Both the position numbers and the translations under genes were made by a program. The notes under the pieces were generated by a model. It did no database searches. It was given only the letters and a program-made list of their open reading frames with translations, and was not told the origin of the DNA. Positions 8,277 through 16,382 of a DNA stretch of 63,207 bases are shown here, one piece after another. How positions within the stretch are numbered: the stretch's first letter is position 1; every line of letters begins with the position of its first letter. The stretch spans positions 1-63,207 of the forward strand of contig CALWLM010000035.1 in assembly GCA_944381515.1 (NCBI GenBank), in the 5' to 3' direction. The stretch comes from an uncultured Lachnospiraceae bacterium (GTDB lineage Bacteria; Bacillota; Clostridia; Lachnospirales; Lachnospiraceae).

Positions 8277-9551
8277 ATGGTTAGAGCAATCGTAGGCGCT
8301 AATTGGGGCGACGAAGGAAAAGGAAAGATCACCGATATGCTGGCAAAGGAATCGGATATTGTAATTCGCTTCCAGGGAGGCAGTAACGCAGGGCATACCA
8401 TAATCAACAATTACGGTAAGTTTGCCCTTCATCTGCTGCCGTCCGGCGTATTTTACAGCCATATTACCAATATTATAGGCAATGGGGTGGCTCTCAACAT
8501 CCCCTATCTGCTGGAAGAGGTGAAATCCCTGGAGGACCGCGGCGTGCCGGCTCCCCATATCCTGGTGTCGGACCGGGCGCAGATTATGATGCCCTATCAT
8601 ATCCTGCAGGATACCTACGAGGAGGCTCGTCTGGCGGGCAAATCTTTTGGGTCCACCAAGTCGGGTATCGCGCCTTTTTATTCAGATAAATATGCAAAGA
8701 TCGGTTTCCAGGTCAGCGAACTCTTTGACAAAGAGGCCCTGAAGGAAAAGGTGGAGAGAGTCTGCGAGATCAAAAACGTTCTCTTTGAACATCTCTACCA
8801 CAAGCCTCTGATTGTTCCGGAAGAGCTCTATGAGACCCTTTTATCCTATGCGGAGATGGTAAGGCCTTATGTCTGCGATGTGTCCGCCTATCTGCACCAG
8901 GCGCTTTCGGAGGGCAAGAACATTCTGCTGGAGGGACAGCTGGGCTCCTTAAAGGACCCGGATCATGGAATTTATCCGATGGTGACCTCTTCCTCCACAC
9001 TGGCCGCCTATGGAGCAATTGGAGCCGGAATTCCTCCCTATGAGATTCGCCAGATTACGGCGGTGGTGAAAGCATACTCCAGCGCCGTAGGAGCAGGCGC
9101 CTTTGTCAGCGAGATTTTCGGAGACGAGGCGGATGAGCTGCGCCGCCGCGGCGGAGACGGAGGAGAGTTTGGCGCTACCACCGGCCGTCCCAGGAGAATG
9201 GGATGGTTTGATGCTGTAGCTTCCCGGTACGGCTGCCGTATCCAGGGCGCTACAGAGGCAGTTTTGACGGTGCTGGATGTACTGGGATATTTGGATGAAC
9301 TGCCGGTGTGCGTAGGCTATGAGATCGATGGTCAGATCACCAGAGACTTCCCTACTACGGATAAGCTGAACCGGGCTGTGCCGGTATATGAGAAGCTTCC
9401 GGGCTGGAAGTGCGATATTCGCGGAATCCGCCGCTATGAAGATCTGCCGGAGAACTGCCGCCGTTACGTGGAATTTATCGAGAAGGAGCTGGAGGTGCCG
9501 GTGACCATGGTATCCAACGGTCCTGGACGGAATGATATTATTCTGCGCTGA
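8277..9551 (+). CDS. purA: Adenylosuccinate synthetase
   Basis: PurA joins IMP and aspartate using GTP to give adenylosuccinate, which PurB then cleaves to AMP. The 424-residue protein starts with the GTP-binding loop WGDEGKGK at residues 9-16. It carries QGGSNAGHT, the KSGIAPFYSDKYAKIGF segment and the guanine-recognition region near the C-terminus (TMVSNGPGRNDII). The residue before Trp9 is Asn (GANW) where most family members have Gln. The second ATG (8277) is chosen because AGGAGG at 8263-8268 is only two bases from the first ATG (8271). It is separate from purCFB and has its own promoter and terminator. Confidence 0.95.
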   Translation: MVRAIVGANWGDEGKGKITDMLAKESDIVIRFQGGSNAGHTIINNYGKFALHLLPSGVFYSHITNIIGNGVALNIPYLLEEVKSLEDRGVPAPHILVSDRAQIMMPYHILQDTYEEARLAGKSFGSTKSGIAPFYSDKYAKIGFQVSELFDKEALKEKVERVCEIKNVLFEHLYHKPLIVPEELYETLLSYAEMVRPYVCDVSAYLHQALSEGKNILLEGQLGSLKDPDHGIYPMVTSSSTLAAYGAIGAGIPPYEIRQITAVVKAYSSAVGAGAFVSEIFGDEADELRRRGGDGGEFGATTGRPRRMGWFDAVASRYGCRIQGATEAVLTVLDVLGYLDELPVCVGYEIDGQITRDFPTTDKLNRAVPVYEKLPGWKCDIRGIRRYEDLPENCRRYVEFIEKELEVPVTMVSNGPGRNDIILR

Positions 9552-9638
9552 GCCGGTCTGAGAGAAAATAAAAGAAAGCTCCATTTGCAGTAACGCAGTT
9601 AGGACAATAAAAAGACGACAAAACAACAAAGAGCAAAG

Positions 9639-9675
9639 GGCGGGCCCTGCCGGAAAGACGGTGGGTCCGCCTTTT
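9639..9675. terminator. Terminator between purA and a minus-strand gene
   Basis: GGCGGGCCC (9639-9647) pairs with GGGTCCGCC (9663-9671) with one G-T pair, followed by TTTT. It lies between convergent genes and may act in both directions. Confidence 0.75.
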
Positions 9676-9685
9676 ATCCGTTTTA

Positions 9686-9892
9686 TCAGTCTTCGTGGTT
9701 TCGCCGGAAGAGTTTGGTGACGAAAAGAAATACATACAGAAGAACGGGGATCACCACCGTTGCATACAAAGAAGCGGTCAGCAGGGAATCCTTCATGGGA
9801 TGATCGATCAGGGCAAAAATCAGGCTGCACAAATAGAGGCCGGCCAGAATCACAACGGCCGCAGCCGCCAGAATACGCTTGGCTTTTTTCAT
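9686..9892 (-). CDS. Small two-helix membrane protein of unknown function
   Basis: 68 residues: a basic N-terminus (MKKAKR), a hydrophobic helix at about 8-28, a short polar loop (IDHPMKDS), a second helix at about 40-58 and a basic tail (KLFRRNHED). The layout suggests an inner hairpin in the cytoplasmic membrane. Similar small proteins are common in Lachnospiraceae, but I cannot name a characterised family. The ATG at 9892 follows AAAGGA at longer than ideal spacing; a TTG four codons upstream is the alternative. Confidence 0.65.
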   Translation of the reverse strand: MKKAKRILAAAAVVILAGLYLCSLIFALIDHPMKDSLLTASLYATVVIPVLLYVFLFVTKLFRRNHED

Positions 9893-9957
9893 AGGTAAAA
9901 TCAAATCCTTTCGCCGTTTTCCCTATTATAGACGAGAGAGAACGGAAAAGTCAATAT

Positions 9958-9979
9958 GCAAGGCAGCTGCAAGGCAGCT
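9958..9979 (+). repeat. 11-base tandem repeat (two copies)
   Basis: GCAAGGCAGCT is present twice, exactly and back to back, in the intergenic region before the polysaccharide deacetylase gene. Confidence 0.85.
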
Positions 9980-10047
9980 GTAGGGAGGCCGGGCGAAGCC
10001 AGGCAGGGGGAGAGATGTACAGGAGCCGGTTTTACGATGAGAAGAGG

Positions 10048-10085
10048 AATCAGGTCTTATGAATAGAATCAGGCGTTATGAATAG
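10048..10085 (+). repeat. 19-base tandem repeat (two copies)
   Basis: AATCAGGTCTTATGAATAG (10048-10066) is followed directly by a copy with two changes (10067-10085). It ends about 56 bases before the deacetylase start. Confidence 0.85.
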
Positions 10086-10094
10086 GAAGGTTCC

Positions 10095-10131
10095 CTTCTC
10101 TATATAATAATATTGTATGAGATAAGAGAAG
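10095..10131 (+). promoter_or_regulatory. AT-rich inverted repeat before the deacetylase gene
   Basis: CTTCTCT (10095-10101) and AGAGAAG (10125-10131) flank an AT-rich centre containing TATAATA. It could be a promoter/operator or a leader hairpin; I cannot decide from sequence. Confidence 0.35.
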
Positions 10132-10141
10132 CGAGTATAAA

Positions 10142-10984
10142 ATGAAGTCACCTGTCAAATATGCTGAGAAAAAGAGCAAATATCTTCGCCGTATTGCAAA
10201 GGGCGGGGCTTTTTTGGGCCTTTTTGCCTTTATGTATCTGCTGGGAACGGGAGTGGGAATGCTTGTCTCTGCCATGCGGACTGGAGCAGAGGCCTCGTCT
10301 GCTGTGGATAACTGGGGCCTGAGTTTTGGAGAAGCGGGGACAAAGCCGCAGGGGAATGTGAGCGCCGGCGATCTGCTGGAGTATGACGCATGGTATGTGG
10401 GAAGCACCGATGAAAAGGTGATCTACCTCACTTTTGATGCAGGGTATGAAAATGGCAATACAGAGGCTATTTTGGATGCGTTAAAGAAGCACAATGCGCC
10501 GGCTGCCTTCTTTGTGGTGGGAAATTATATTGAAACCAGCCCTCAGCTGGTACAGAGAATGGTGAACGAAGGGCACATTGTCGCCAATCATACCTATCAC
10601 CATCCGGATATGGGCAGCATATCGGATTTGGAGACATTCCGGCAGGAGCTGGAAGAACTGGAAGCTCTGTATAAGGAGGTTACGGGACAGGAGATGGTGA
10701 AATATTACCGTCCGCCCCAGGGCAAATACAGCGAAGCGAATCTGGAGATGGCAAAGGAGATGGGTTACCGGACCTTTTTCTGGAGTTTGGCATATGTAGA
10801 CTGGCTCCAGGATGATCAGCCCACAAAGGAGGAGGCCTTTGAAAAACTGCTGGGCCGTATTCATCCGGGAGCCGTGGTTCTGCTGCACAGCACCTCCTCC
10901 ACCAATGCAGAAATTCTGGATGAACTTCTGACCAAGTGGGAGGAGATGGGATACAGCTTTGCATCTCTGTCAGAGATACAATAA
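10142..10984 (+). CDS. Polysaccharide deacetylase, PdaA-like
   Basis: A 280-residue exported enzyme. An N-terminal signal anchor (about residues 22-42) precedes a NodB-type deacetylase domain. Motif 1 is TFDAGYENG (about residue 98); the metal histidines lie in NHTYHHPD; RPPQGKYSE is motif 3; and the closing histidine is in VVLLHSTS. TFD-x-GYENG and RPPxGxYSE are typical of the PdaA branch, which removes N-acetyl from muramic acid when delta-lactam is made in spore cortex. That fits the other spore genes here. A vegetative peptidoglycan deacetylase is the alternative. No partner gene is adjacent. Confidence 0.85.
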   Translation: MKSPVKYAEKKSKYLRRIAKGGAFLGLFAFMYLLGTGVGMLVSAMRTGAEASSAVDNWGLSFGEAGTKPQGNVSAGDLLEYDAWYVGSTDEKVIYLTFDAGYENGNTEAILDALKKHNAPAAFFVVGNYIETSPQLVQRMVNEGHIVANHTYHHPDMGSISDLETFRQELEELEALYKEVTGQEMVKYYRPPQGKYSEANLEMAKEMGYRTFFWSLAYVDWLQDDQPTKEEAFEKLLGRIHPGAVVLLHSTSSTNAEILDELLTKWEEMGYSFASLSEIQ

Positions 10985-11007
10985 AATGATATCAGAGGCA
11001 GGACAGA

Positions 11008-12027
11008 TCAATTTCCGCCGGCAGCCGTAGTTTCCGCGGTTGCGCTGGAAAGCGTATCAGCTGTTTCAGACTCGCTGCCGGTTCCTTCTGTTTCCGTGGT
11101 CGCACTGGAGACGGCATCGGTTTCTTCGGGAGTTTCCTGGTAGCCGCTCCAATAGGCATAGTTGGCGGGATATTCGGAACGGACGGTAGGGCCGGTAAAA
11201 CCGTCGATATTGATATCTGTATCCATGGTACCAACGACAATGGCGCAGACAAACTTCAGATTTTCTGCGGGATGATCCCCGTACCACTGCTCGCTGGTGG
11301 TATCGCCATTGCGATAAACGAGCCAGCTGCCGTCTTCGTCCTTGAGAAACTGATCGTAGTTGGCGGATCGCTCTCCCACAGCGCCGCCGGAAAGGGCCGT
11401 CCCCTGGAACATGTGCGTACCATAACCATGAGCAATGGCTGCCAGATTAAAATAACCGGTTGCGATTCCGGCATCATAATAGCCCCGGTCTACCTGGTAT
11501 TTGTAGACAGTGCCATCGGCAGATACCTGGTTTTCTTCAGATACCAGCCGCTCGGAATATACGAGAACGGTGACGGTGCCTTCGCCGGTGTAGATTCCCT
11601 TGCTGGTACCTACAATGGTTTCCTGCATATCGGGATCTTCTACTACGACAAAAAAGACATCGTTTTCACCGCCGCTGGCTACGGCCTTGCTGGTAAAATC
11701 CAGAATATCATTTAAATCCTCTGTGGTGGGCTTGCCGGAGGCGTCCATGATAAAGCCGGATATGGCTCCTTCTTCTTTGGATACGGCCCCAACCGATTTA
11801 TAGCGGTCGTTTTCTCTCACCCAGTCAAGAAAATCCGTGCCGATTGTGTCCGTGCTGGAATTCTCAGCAGTCTCGGATTCTGTTTCGGGCGCTTCGGTAC
11901 TGTCGACTGTTTCGGAAGCGGCAGACGATGTCTGCGCCGTATCGGAATTGGCCGAACTGCAGGCGGACAAAACAGTCAGACTTAAAATCAGAAGGGCGGA
12001 GCATAAAAGCATTTTTTTTCTTTTCAT
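11008..12027 (-). CDS. Lipoprotein with a nitroreductase-like domain
   Basis: 339 residues. A lipoprotein signal ends at lipobox LSAC with Cys23. An acidic Ser/Thr linker follows (about 24-70), then a region of about 200 residues resembling the nitroreductase fold (helix DLNDILDFTSKAV; GIATGYFNLAAIAHGYGTHMF, as in the family's dimer and flavin region). The C-terminal tail is again Ser/Thr/Glu-rich. Placement of this fold on the outer face of the membrane is unusual; flavin binding is inferred only. The ATG at 12027 follows AAGGAGG. It diverges from a LysR gene at 12148, the usual arrangement of a LysR regulator and its target. Confidence 0.75.
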   Translation of the reverse strand: MKRKKMLLCSALLILSLTVLSACSSANSDTAQTSSAASETVDSTEAPETESETAENSSTDTIGTDFLDWVRENDRYKSVGAVSKEEGAISGFIMDASGKPTTEDLNDILDFTSKAVASGGENDVFFVVVEDPDMQETIVGTSKGIYTGEGTVTVLVYSERLVSEENQVSADGTVYKYQVDRGYYDAGIATGYFNLAAIAHGYGTHMFQGTALSGGAVGERSANYDQFLKDEDGSWLVYRNGDTTSEQWYGDHPAENLKFVCAIVVGTMDTDINIDGFTGPTVRSEYPANYAYWSGYQETPEETDAVSSATTETEGTGSESETADTLSSATAETTAAGGN

Positions 12028-12111
12028 TTTAGTATTTTCCTCCTTCAAAAACTTTGTGATAAATAGTACAATGTGATTATAGAAAACGAAAAGAAAAACA
12101 GGAAGAAGAGA

Positions 12112-12134
12112 AAGGTTGCCAATGCGGTAACTTT
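12112..12134 (+). promoter_or_regulatory. Candidate LysR-type binding site in a divergent promoter region
   Basis: AAGGTTGCC (12112-12120), five bases and GGTAACTTT (12126-12134) form an inverted repeat with seven of nine pairs matching. It fits the T-N11-A form of LysR boxes and lies just before the LysR gene at 12148. Confidence 0.55.
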
Positions 12135-12147
12135 AGGTTTATGATGA

Positions 12148-13026
12148 ATGAATGATAAACAATTGGAAACATTTTTATGTATAGCCCGCTGCGGCAGTTT
12201 TTCCCAGGCGGAGGAGAGACTTTTTTGCAGCAAGCAGGCTCTCCTTAAGCGCATCAATACATTGGAAGGAGAGCTGGGCTTTCCTCTTTTTGTGCGAAAT
12301 GAACGCGGCGTACAGCTTACCCTGGCGGGACAGGAATTTTATCGGGGCGCCGAGAGTATTCTGGCTTTAGAACGGGAGATACTAATAAAGTGCCGGAAAA
12401 AAGCAGGCAAAGATCAGGTGCTTCGTATCCGTCAGGCAGATACCAGGATGCTGATGGAGCGAGTCACGATGAAATATGCCGAGCTGTATCCGGAAATAAA
12501 AATTGAGAAAATCATCAATGTAGGGAAAAGCGAATATGAGCAGGTTCTGAAGGGGACGATTGATGTGGGAGAATCTTTTCGGCCGGAAGAGCTAAATCCA
12601 GATCAGGTAAAATATGTGAAACTGATGAGTCTTCCGTATCGCTGTCTGATGTCAGCCGCTCACAGGCTGGCTGGCCGAGAGCGTCTGAGCTTCCGTCAGC
12701 TCAGGGAATGTGAGGTGGAGCTGGCCCCACGACAGTTTAAAACAGAGTATCGGCTGGCTTTGAAGGAGCTTTTGCCTTCCGTTCATTATGAACAGAATCT
12801 GTCCAGCCATCCGGAACAAATATATGAGCTGCTTGCCCGGAACATGATTGTTTTGACGCCATCCTACTATATTCGATATTTGCAGGATACCGTGTCGGCC
12901 GTGCTCGAAGGGGATTGGAGCCGGGAGTATGGACTGATTGCAGCGGCAAATGCGCCGGAACATGTTCAGCGGTATCTGTTTCTTGCAAAAGAAATATATT
13001 CTTCTGAAGATTTTTCTGACTTTTGA
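12148..13026 (+). CDS. LysR-family transcriptional regulator
   Basis: 292 residues with an N-terminal helix-turn-helix ([18 protein letters not shown], then [20 protein letters not shown]) and a substrate-binding-like effector domain. Three overlapping ATG codons precede the chosen start; MNDKQLETF matches the usual LysR N-terminus. It diverges from the nitroreductase-like lipoprotein, with an LTTR-type palindrome between them, so control of that gene and of itself is the natural inference. A promoter for the next gene lies just after its stop. Confidence 0.9.
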   Translation: MNDKQLETFLCIARCGSFSQAEERLFCSKQALLKRINTLEGELGFPLFVRNERGVQLTLAGQEFYRGAESILALEREILIKCRKKAGKDQVLRIRQADTRMLMERVTMKYAELYPEIKIEKIINVGKSEYEQVLKGTIDVGESFRPEELNPDQVKYVKLMSLPYRCLMSAAHRLAGRERLSFRQLRECEVELAPRQFKTEYRLALKELLPSVHYEQNLSSHPEQIYELLARNMIVLTPSYYIRYLQDTVSAVLEGDWSREYGLIAAANAPEHVQRYLFLAKEIYSSEDFSDF

Positions 13027-13045
13027 CGTGACAAAGCGGCAGCGA

Positions 13046-13074
13046 TTGACAGAAAAGGCTTTTCGCTGTATAGT
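13046..13074 (+). promoter_or_regulatory. Promoter of the rubredoxin gene
   Basis: TTGACA (13046-13051) and TATAGT (13069-13074) are 17 bases apart and lie about 85 bases before the rubredoxin ATG. Confidence 0.75.
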
Positions 13075-13089
13075 AGAAACCACAGTACT

Positions 13090-13130
13090 CTGTCCATGGA
13101 CAGGGATGCAGGATGTCCAAAATATGGACA
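13090..13130 (+). promoter_or_regulatory. Two palindromes sharing TGTCC/GGACA in the rubredoxin leader
   Basis: CTGTCCATGGACAG (13090-13103) is a perfect 14-base palindrome. TGTCC (13114-13118) and GGACA (13126-13130) form a second inverted repeat with a seven-base centre. Both lie between promoter and gene, as an operator pair or RNA hairpins. Confidence 0.6.
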
Positions 13131-13156
13131 GCATTAAAGAAAGGAGAATGATATCC

Positions 13157-13315
13157 ATGAAGTATGTTTGCACAGTATGCGGTTTTGTATATGATGAGGA
13201 AGCCGGCGATCCTGAAAACGGAGTGGCGCCCGGAACTAAGTGGGAGGATGTTCCCGAGGATTATGTTTGCCCGCTGTGCCAGGTAGGCAAGGATATGTTC
13301 GAGCTGGAGGCTTAA
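13157..13315 (+). CDS. Rubredoxin
   Basis: A 52-residue cytosolic electron carrier. Two Cys-x-x-Cys knuckles (Cys5/Cys8 and Cys38/Cys41) bind one iron. The sequence between them, with [23 protein letters not shown] and D-Y-V-C-P-L-C, is typical of clostridial rubredoxins. These pass electrons in oxygen and peroxide detoxification. AAGGAG at 13141-13146 supports the ATG. It is a one-gene unit with its own promoter and an intriguing palindromic leader. No rubrerythrin or superoxide reductase is adjacent. Confidence 0.96.
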   Translation: MKYVCTVCGFVYDEEAGDPENGVAPGTKWEDVPEDYVCPLCQVGKDMFELEA

Positions 13316-13330
13316 TATCAGACAAAAGAC

Positions 13331-13350
13331 AGGCGCCGTTTTCGGCGCCT
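13331..13350 (+). other. GC-rich hairpin after rubredoxin, without a T run
   Basis: AGGCGCCG and CGGCGCCT form an 8-bp perfect stem with a TTTT loop. No T tract follows, so it may be a weak terminator or an RNA-stabilising hairpin before the next start at 13368. Confidence 0.5.
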
Positions 13351-13367
13351 GATGCAAGAGGTGGATT

Positions 13368-13904
13368 ATGTATTGTAAGGTGTGCGGGAAAAAACTGCCG
13401 GACGATGCTGTGCGCTGTGACGAATGCGGCACACCGGTGGACGGAGCCTCCGCTGAGGATTCCTATTCGCAAAATCAGACGAACGGCGGCTTTTATCAGG
13501 ATAACAGGAATCAATATTCAGAGTATTCGGAATACAGTCAGGAGCCGGTCTACGAACGCCAGTCCGGAGCCCGCAGGGGATTTGCTATTACGTCCCTGGT
13601 TTTGGGTATCGTGGGTCTGGTGGGCATCTGCTGTTCGTTTATGACCTGGGGAGTGCTCAGTATTCTTTTGGGTATTGCAGGTCTGATTTTTGGTATTCTG
13701 GGACTCAAGTCTCAGAGCAGAGGCATGGCCATCGCCGGTATCGTTATGGCTGTTCTGAATCTGATTATCGGTATTCTGCTGATTGCGGTGATTTTTGTTG
13801 CTTTCGGCGAGTACACCTCCATGTCCCCCGATGAGCTGGAGAATTTCTGGAATCAGATGGAGTATTATTACCAGCTGGACATGGTTCGCGGCGTTCTGAA
13901 ATAA
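13368..13904 (+). CDS. Zinc-ribbon membrane protein with a DUF4190-like domain
   Basis: 178 residues. The first 25 carry two Cys-x-x-Cys pairs (MYCKVCGKKL and RCDECG), a zinc ribbon. A polar Asn/Gln/Tyr/Glu-rich linker with SEYSEYSQE follows (about 28-65). Two or three hydrophobic segments (about 73-140: ITSLVLGIVGLVGI, LLGIAGLIFGILGL, AIAGIVMAVLNLIIGILL) match the DUF4190 pattern. The acidic C-terminus faces one side of the membrane. Function unknown. GAGGTGG precedes the ATG. It is followed by a bidirectional terminator. Confidence 0.8.
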   Translation: MYCKVCGKKLPDDAVRCDECGTPVDGASAEDSYSQNQTNGGFYQDNRNQYSEYSEYSQEPVYERQSGARRGFAITSLVLGIVGLVGICCSFMTWGVLSILLGIAGLIFGILGLKSQSRGMAIAGIVMAVLNLIIGILLIAVIFVAFGEYTSMSPDELENFWNQMEYYYQLDMVRGVLK

Positions 13905-13940
13905 TTTAGATATTTCAATTTGGTTTATAAAAATTTATGG

Positions 13941-13985
13941 AACTGCAGGAAACCGTAAAGGCGGAGCTTCCTGCAGTTTCTTTTT
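13941..13985. terminator. Terminator between convergent genes
   Basis: AACTGCAGGAA (13941-13951) and TTCCTGCAGTT (13968-13978) form an 11-bp perfect stem, followed by TCTTTTT on the plus strand and an AT-rich stretch on the minus side. Confidence 0.85.
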
Positions 13986-14002
13986 ATATTTCTGTTTGCA
14001 AT

Positions 14003-15547
14003 TCAGTAGAGGATTTCCCCTTCCTCCGACATATAAAATTGCAGGGCGTCCTGGACGGTCTGGAAGGCTCCGTCCCGGATGGGAGCGCCTGCCATCTGCC
14101 GGTCTGTCGCGGTCCAGACCGGGTACTGGAACCAGGTCTGCTGGTGGGTGTAGTTGCACCATGAGTCGATGATATAGCCGTCGGCCGCCTCTTGGGTCAG
14201 ATAGGAGATATAACCCCGCTGCCGCTCCCCGTCATCCGGCAGAGAGAAGGAGGCAAAAATATCGGTGGAGGTCTGCTGTCCCCAGAAGATACTCTGGGAG
14301 GTATAGGTCTGGCTGCCCAGATAGTGGTAGGGAGAGGTAAAGGTGACCCCGTCCTTATCATAGAGAAGCTGGCCGGAAAGCTGGCCGCCGCCAGTCCAGC
14401 CTTCGTCGAGATGGTACGCCGGCCAGAGCTGGATGGATTCTGTGCCGCAGAAACCTGGATTGACGGTCCAGAGGAAATGGTGGAAAATCTTCCATTGCTC
14501 CCGCTCCCCCGGCAGCTCCACGGCGATGCCGGTAATGGTGAGCTCCCGCACATCGTAGACGGTTGTCTGGTAGTATCCGGCCGGAGTCTGCCGGTCCGGA
14601 TCTGCGTCCCGATATTCCAGGACATTTTGACCTTCGCCAAAGGGATATTCGTGGACATCGGTCACGACTTGCAGCGCTCCGTCACAGGCGGCTATATCCT
14701 CTGTGCGCAGATCATTCAGGATATCGGCCGGGAATCCCAGTTCAATCAGATGGGCTTTGATATCCTCCAGTCCGTCGTGCTCGCCTGCGCCTGCAAGGGT
14801 CCATTCCATGGGATAGCTGTCAAAAAAGAGATAGCCGCAGGCTCCGCCCGCGAGCAGAAAAACAGAGAGGAGCAGACCCAAAGACCAGTCAGACAGGCGT
14901 ACCGGCGCGCTTTGGATGAGATATCCCGCTTCGTCCAGCTCTTTTGACAGCCGAAAGAGGCTGCGCAGAATGAAGATATAGGCGGCAATCATCAGCAGAC
15001 CGATGATCAGTCCGCTGTATGAGACCAGGGCCAACAGAGATACGAGCAGATACCAGATGATCAGAGATACGGCTTCCCTCGATCTGGGCGGCAGCCCGGC
15101 CTTTTCTTTGACGCCGGTCAGTCCCTTCCACAGGCAGACAAACAGGATAAGCTGAAAGACAAAGGAACCTATGGAAAGCACGTTCCCCGCAGCGGAGGCA
15201 TAAAAGGCCTGCTGATAGATCGTGGTGTTTATAATCAGTCTGAAAAGCAGGCTGGCCATCTGGAAAGCGGAGATGGCATAGCAGCATTTAAAACAGCGGT
15301 TTTCCCGGCGCAGGGTGCGAAAACCCAGCAGGCACGCAAATGTGCCGATGGCAGGGAGGATATACTGGAGGTAAAAGAAATCCAGCGTAACAGAGTTGAA
15401 GGCTATTCCCATCAGCACCCGGTTCATGGCCCTTTTCCACGGCGTCACCTCGGCGATGATTTCCTCGGGCGGCGGCCCGGGGATGTTTTCCGTCAGCAGA
15501 TGGTCGAAATCCTGTTCTTGCATAGCTTCCCGGTTTCGGTTAGACAT
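14003..15547 (-). CDS. Large membrane partner of an ECF sigma factor (putative anti-sigma factor)
   Basis: 514 residues, not a family I recognise by name. A short cytosolic N-terminus (QEQDFDHLLTENIPGPPPEEI) is followed by six or seven hydrophobic segments (about 40-260). A C-terminal region of about 250 residues, rich in Trp, Tyr and Gly, is predicted outside the cell (HLWTV-type segments, WGQQTSTDIFASF, WCNYTHQQTW). The ATG at 15547 is spaced correctly from GGAGG, while the ATG at 15554-15556 overlaps the sigma stop as ATGA. Coupling to the sigma gene suggests it holds and releases that sigma factor in response to an external signal. Confidence 0.7.
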   Translation of the reverse strand: MSNRNREAMQEQDFDHLLTENIPGPPPEEIIAEVTPWKRAMNRVLMGIAFNSVTLDFFYLQYILPAIGTFACLLGFRTLRRENRCFKCCYAISAFQMASLLFRLIINTTIYQQAFYASAAGNVLSIGSFVFQLILFVCLWKGLTGVKEKAGLPPRSREAVSLIIWYLLVSLLALVSYSGLIIGLLMIAAYIFILRSLFRLSKELDEAGYLIQSAPVRLSDWSLGLLLSVFLLAGGACGYLFFDSYPMEWTLAGAGEHDGLEDIKAHLIELGFPADILNDLRTEDIAACDGALQVVTDVHEYPFGEGQNVLEYRDADPDRQTPAGYYQTTVYDVRELTITGIAVELPGEREQWKIFHHFLWTVNPGFCGTESIQLWPAYHLDEGWTGGGQLSGQLLYDKDGVTFTSPYHYLGSQTYTSQSIFWGQQTSTDIFASFSLPDDGERQRGYISYLTQEAADGYIIDSWCNYTHQQTWFQYPVWTATDRQMAGAPIRDGAFQTVQDALQFYMSEEGEILY

Positions 15548-15548
15548 C

Positions 15549-16118
15549 TCATTCACCTCCCAATATTTTGCGCAGCTTCTTTTTGAGGCGGTACAGTCTG
15601 CCTTCCACGGCTCGTTCCGTCATGCCCAGCTCACGGGAAATCTGAGCGGTGGTTTGCAGATAATAATATTTTCGGTAAAACAGAGTTCTCTCCCCGGAGG
15701 ATAATTGATTCAGAGCGCGGGAGAGAGCCTCCTTTTGTTCTTTCTGCAAGACGATCTCTTCCGGCGATGGGTCCGGGGAAGGAATATGCTTCATCGCTTC
15801 TTCCGCCATATCTCCCGCCTGCTGTTTGCTTTGACCGGCCTGGCCTTTTCGCAGATGATTCAGCGCCACATTTCGGGTGAGGGCGGTCAGCCAGGCGTTC
15901 CAGCTGCCGCATTCCGGATTAAACAGAGCGATTTTGTACCAGATGCGTGTGACTGCCTCGGACAGGCATTCCTCCTGATCCTGGGGATTGGGGAGGATGG
16001 GCGCGATGATGTAGCGCATCAGAGGACCGTAATGCAGAAGAAGCATATCGATACCGCGCTCATCCCGGCTGATAAGCTGCCGGATAATATTCTGTATTTG
16101 TTCCTGCTGCCTGTCCAT
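15549..16118 (-). CDS. RNA polymerase sigma factor, ECF family
   Basis: 189 residues with the two-domain ECF layout. Region 2 (about 20-95) contains DQEECLSEAVTRIWYKIALF and WLTALTRNVALNHLRK. An acidic linker follows, then region 4 (about 130-185) with LSSGERTLFYRKYYYLQTTAQISRELGMTERAVEGRLYR, a sigma-70 region 4 helix-turn-helix. It directs RNA polymerase to a stress regulon I cannot define. The gene overlaps the downstream membrane protein, typical of a sigma/anti-sigma pair, and probably regulates its own promoter. Confidence 0.9.
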   Translation of the reverse strand: MDRQQEQIQNIIRQLISRDERGIDMLLLHYGPLMRYIIAPILPNPQDQEECLSEAVTRIWYKIALFNPECGSWNAWLTALTRNVALNHLRKGQAGQSKQQAGDMAEEAMKHIPSPDPSPEEIVLQKEQKEALSRALNQLSSGERTLFYRKYYYLQTTAQISRELGMTERAVEGRLYRLKKKLRKILGGE

Positions 16119-16259
16119 ACCGCTTCCCCTCCTCTTAGCGCTTTTACTATTTTATTATACACGACCGCAGGGGGAAAACCCATGGCTGGATTCGACAAAA
16201 AATACTTTCGGAGATTTCACAAAATTTTCATTAATTTTTTCAAAAATCCCCTTTTCTTT

Positions 16260-16285
16260 TTGACAAAAACGTGGTATACCATAAT
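16260..16285 (+). promoter_or_regulatory. Probable clpB promoter
   Basis: TTGACA (16260-16265) and CATAAT (16280-16285) lie just upstream of the CIRCE-like site. The 14-base spacer between them is short; TTTTTG at 16257-16262 with a 17-base spacer is the alternative -35. Confidence 0.45.
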
Positions 16286-16294
16286 CAGTTGAGA

Positions 16295-16321
16295 TTAGCA
16301 CTCAATGAGCCTGGTGGCTAA
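16295..16321 (+). promoter_or_regulatory. Degenerate CIRCE (HrcA) operator before clpB
   Basis: TTAGCACTC (16295-16303), a nine-base spacer and GGTGGCTAA (16313-16321). The left arm is the exact CIRCE half-site. The right arm matches the consensus GAGTGCTAA at six of nine positions. The spacer length is exactly canonical. Confidence 0.65.
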
Positions 16322-16382
16322 CAAGACCGCCGGGCAGTGAAACTGATTCAGCAAGACTAGAGAAGAGAAGGGAGGTCTTCTT

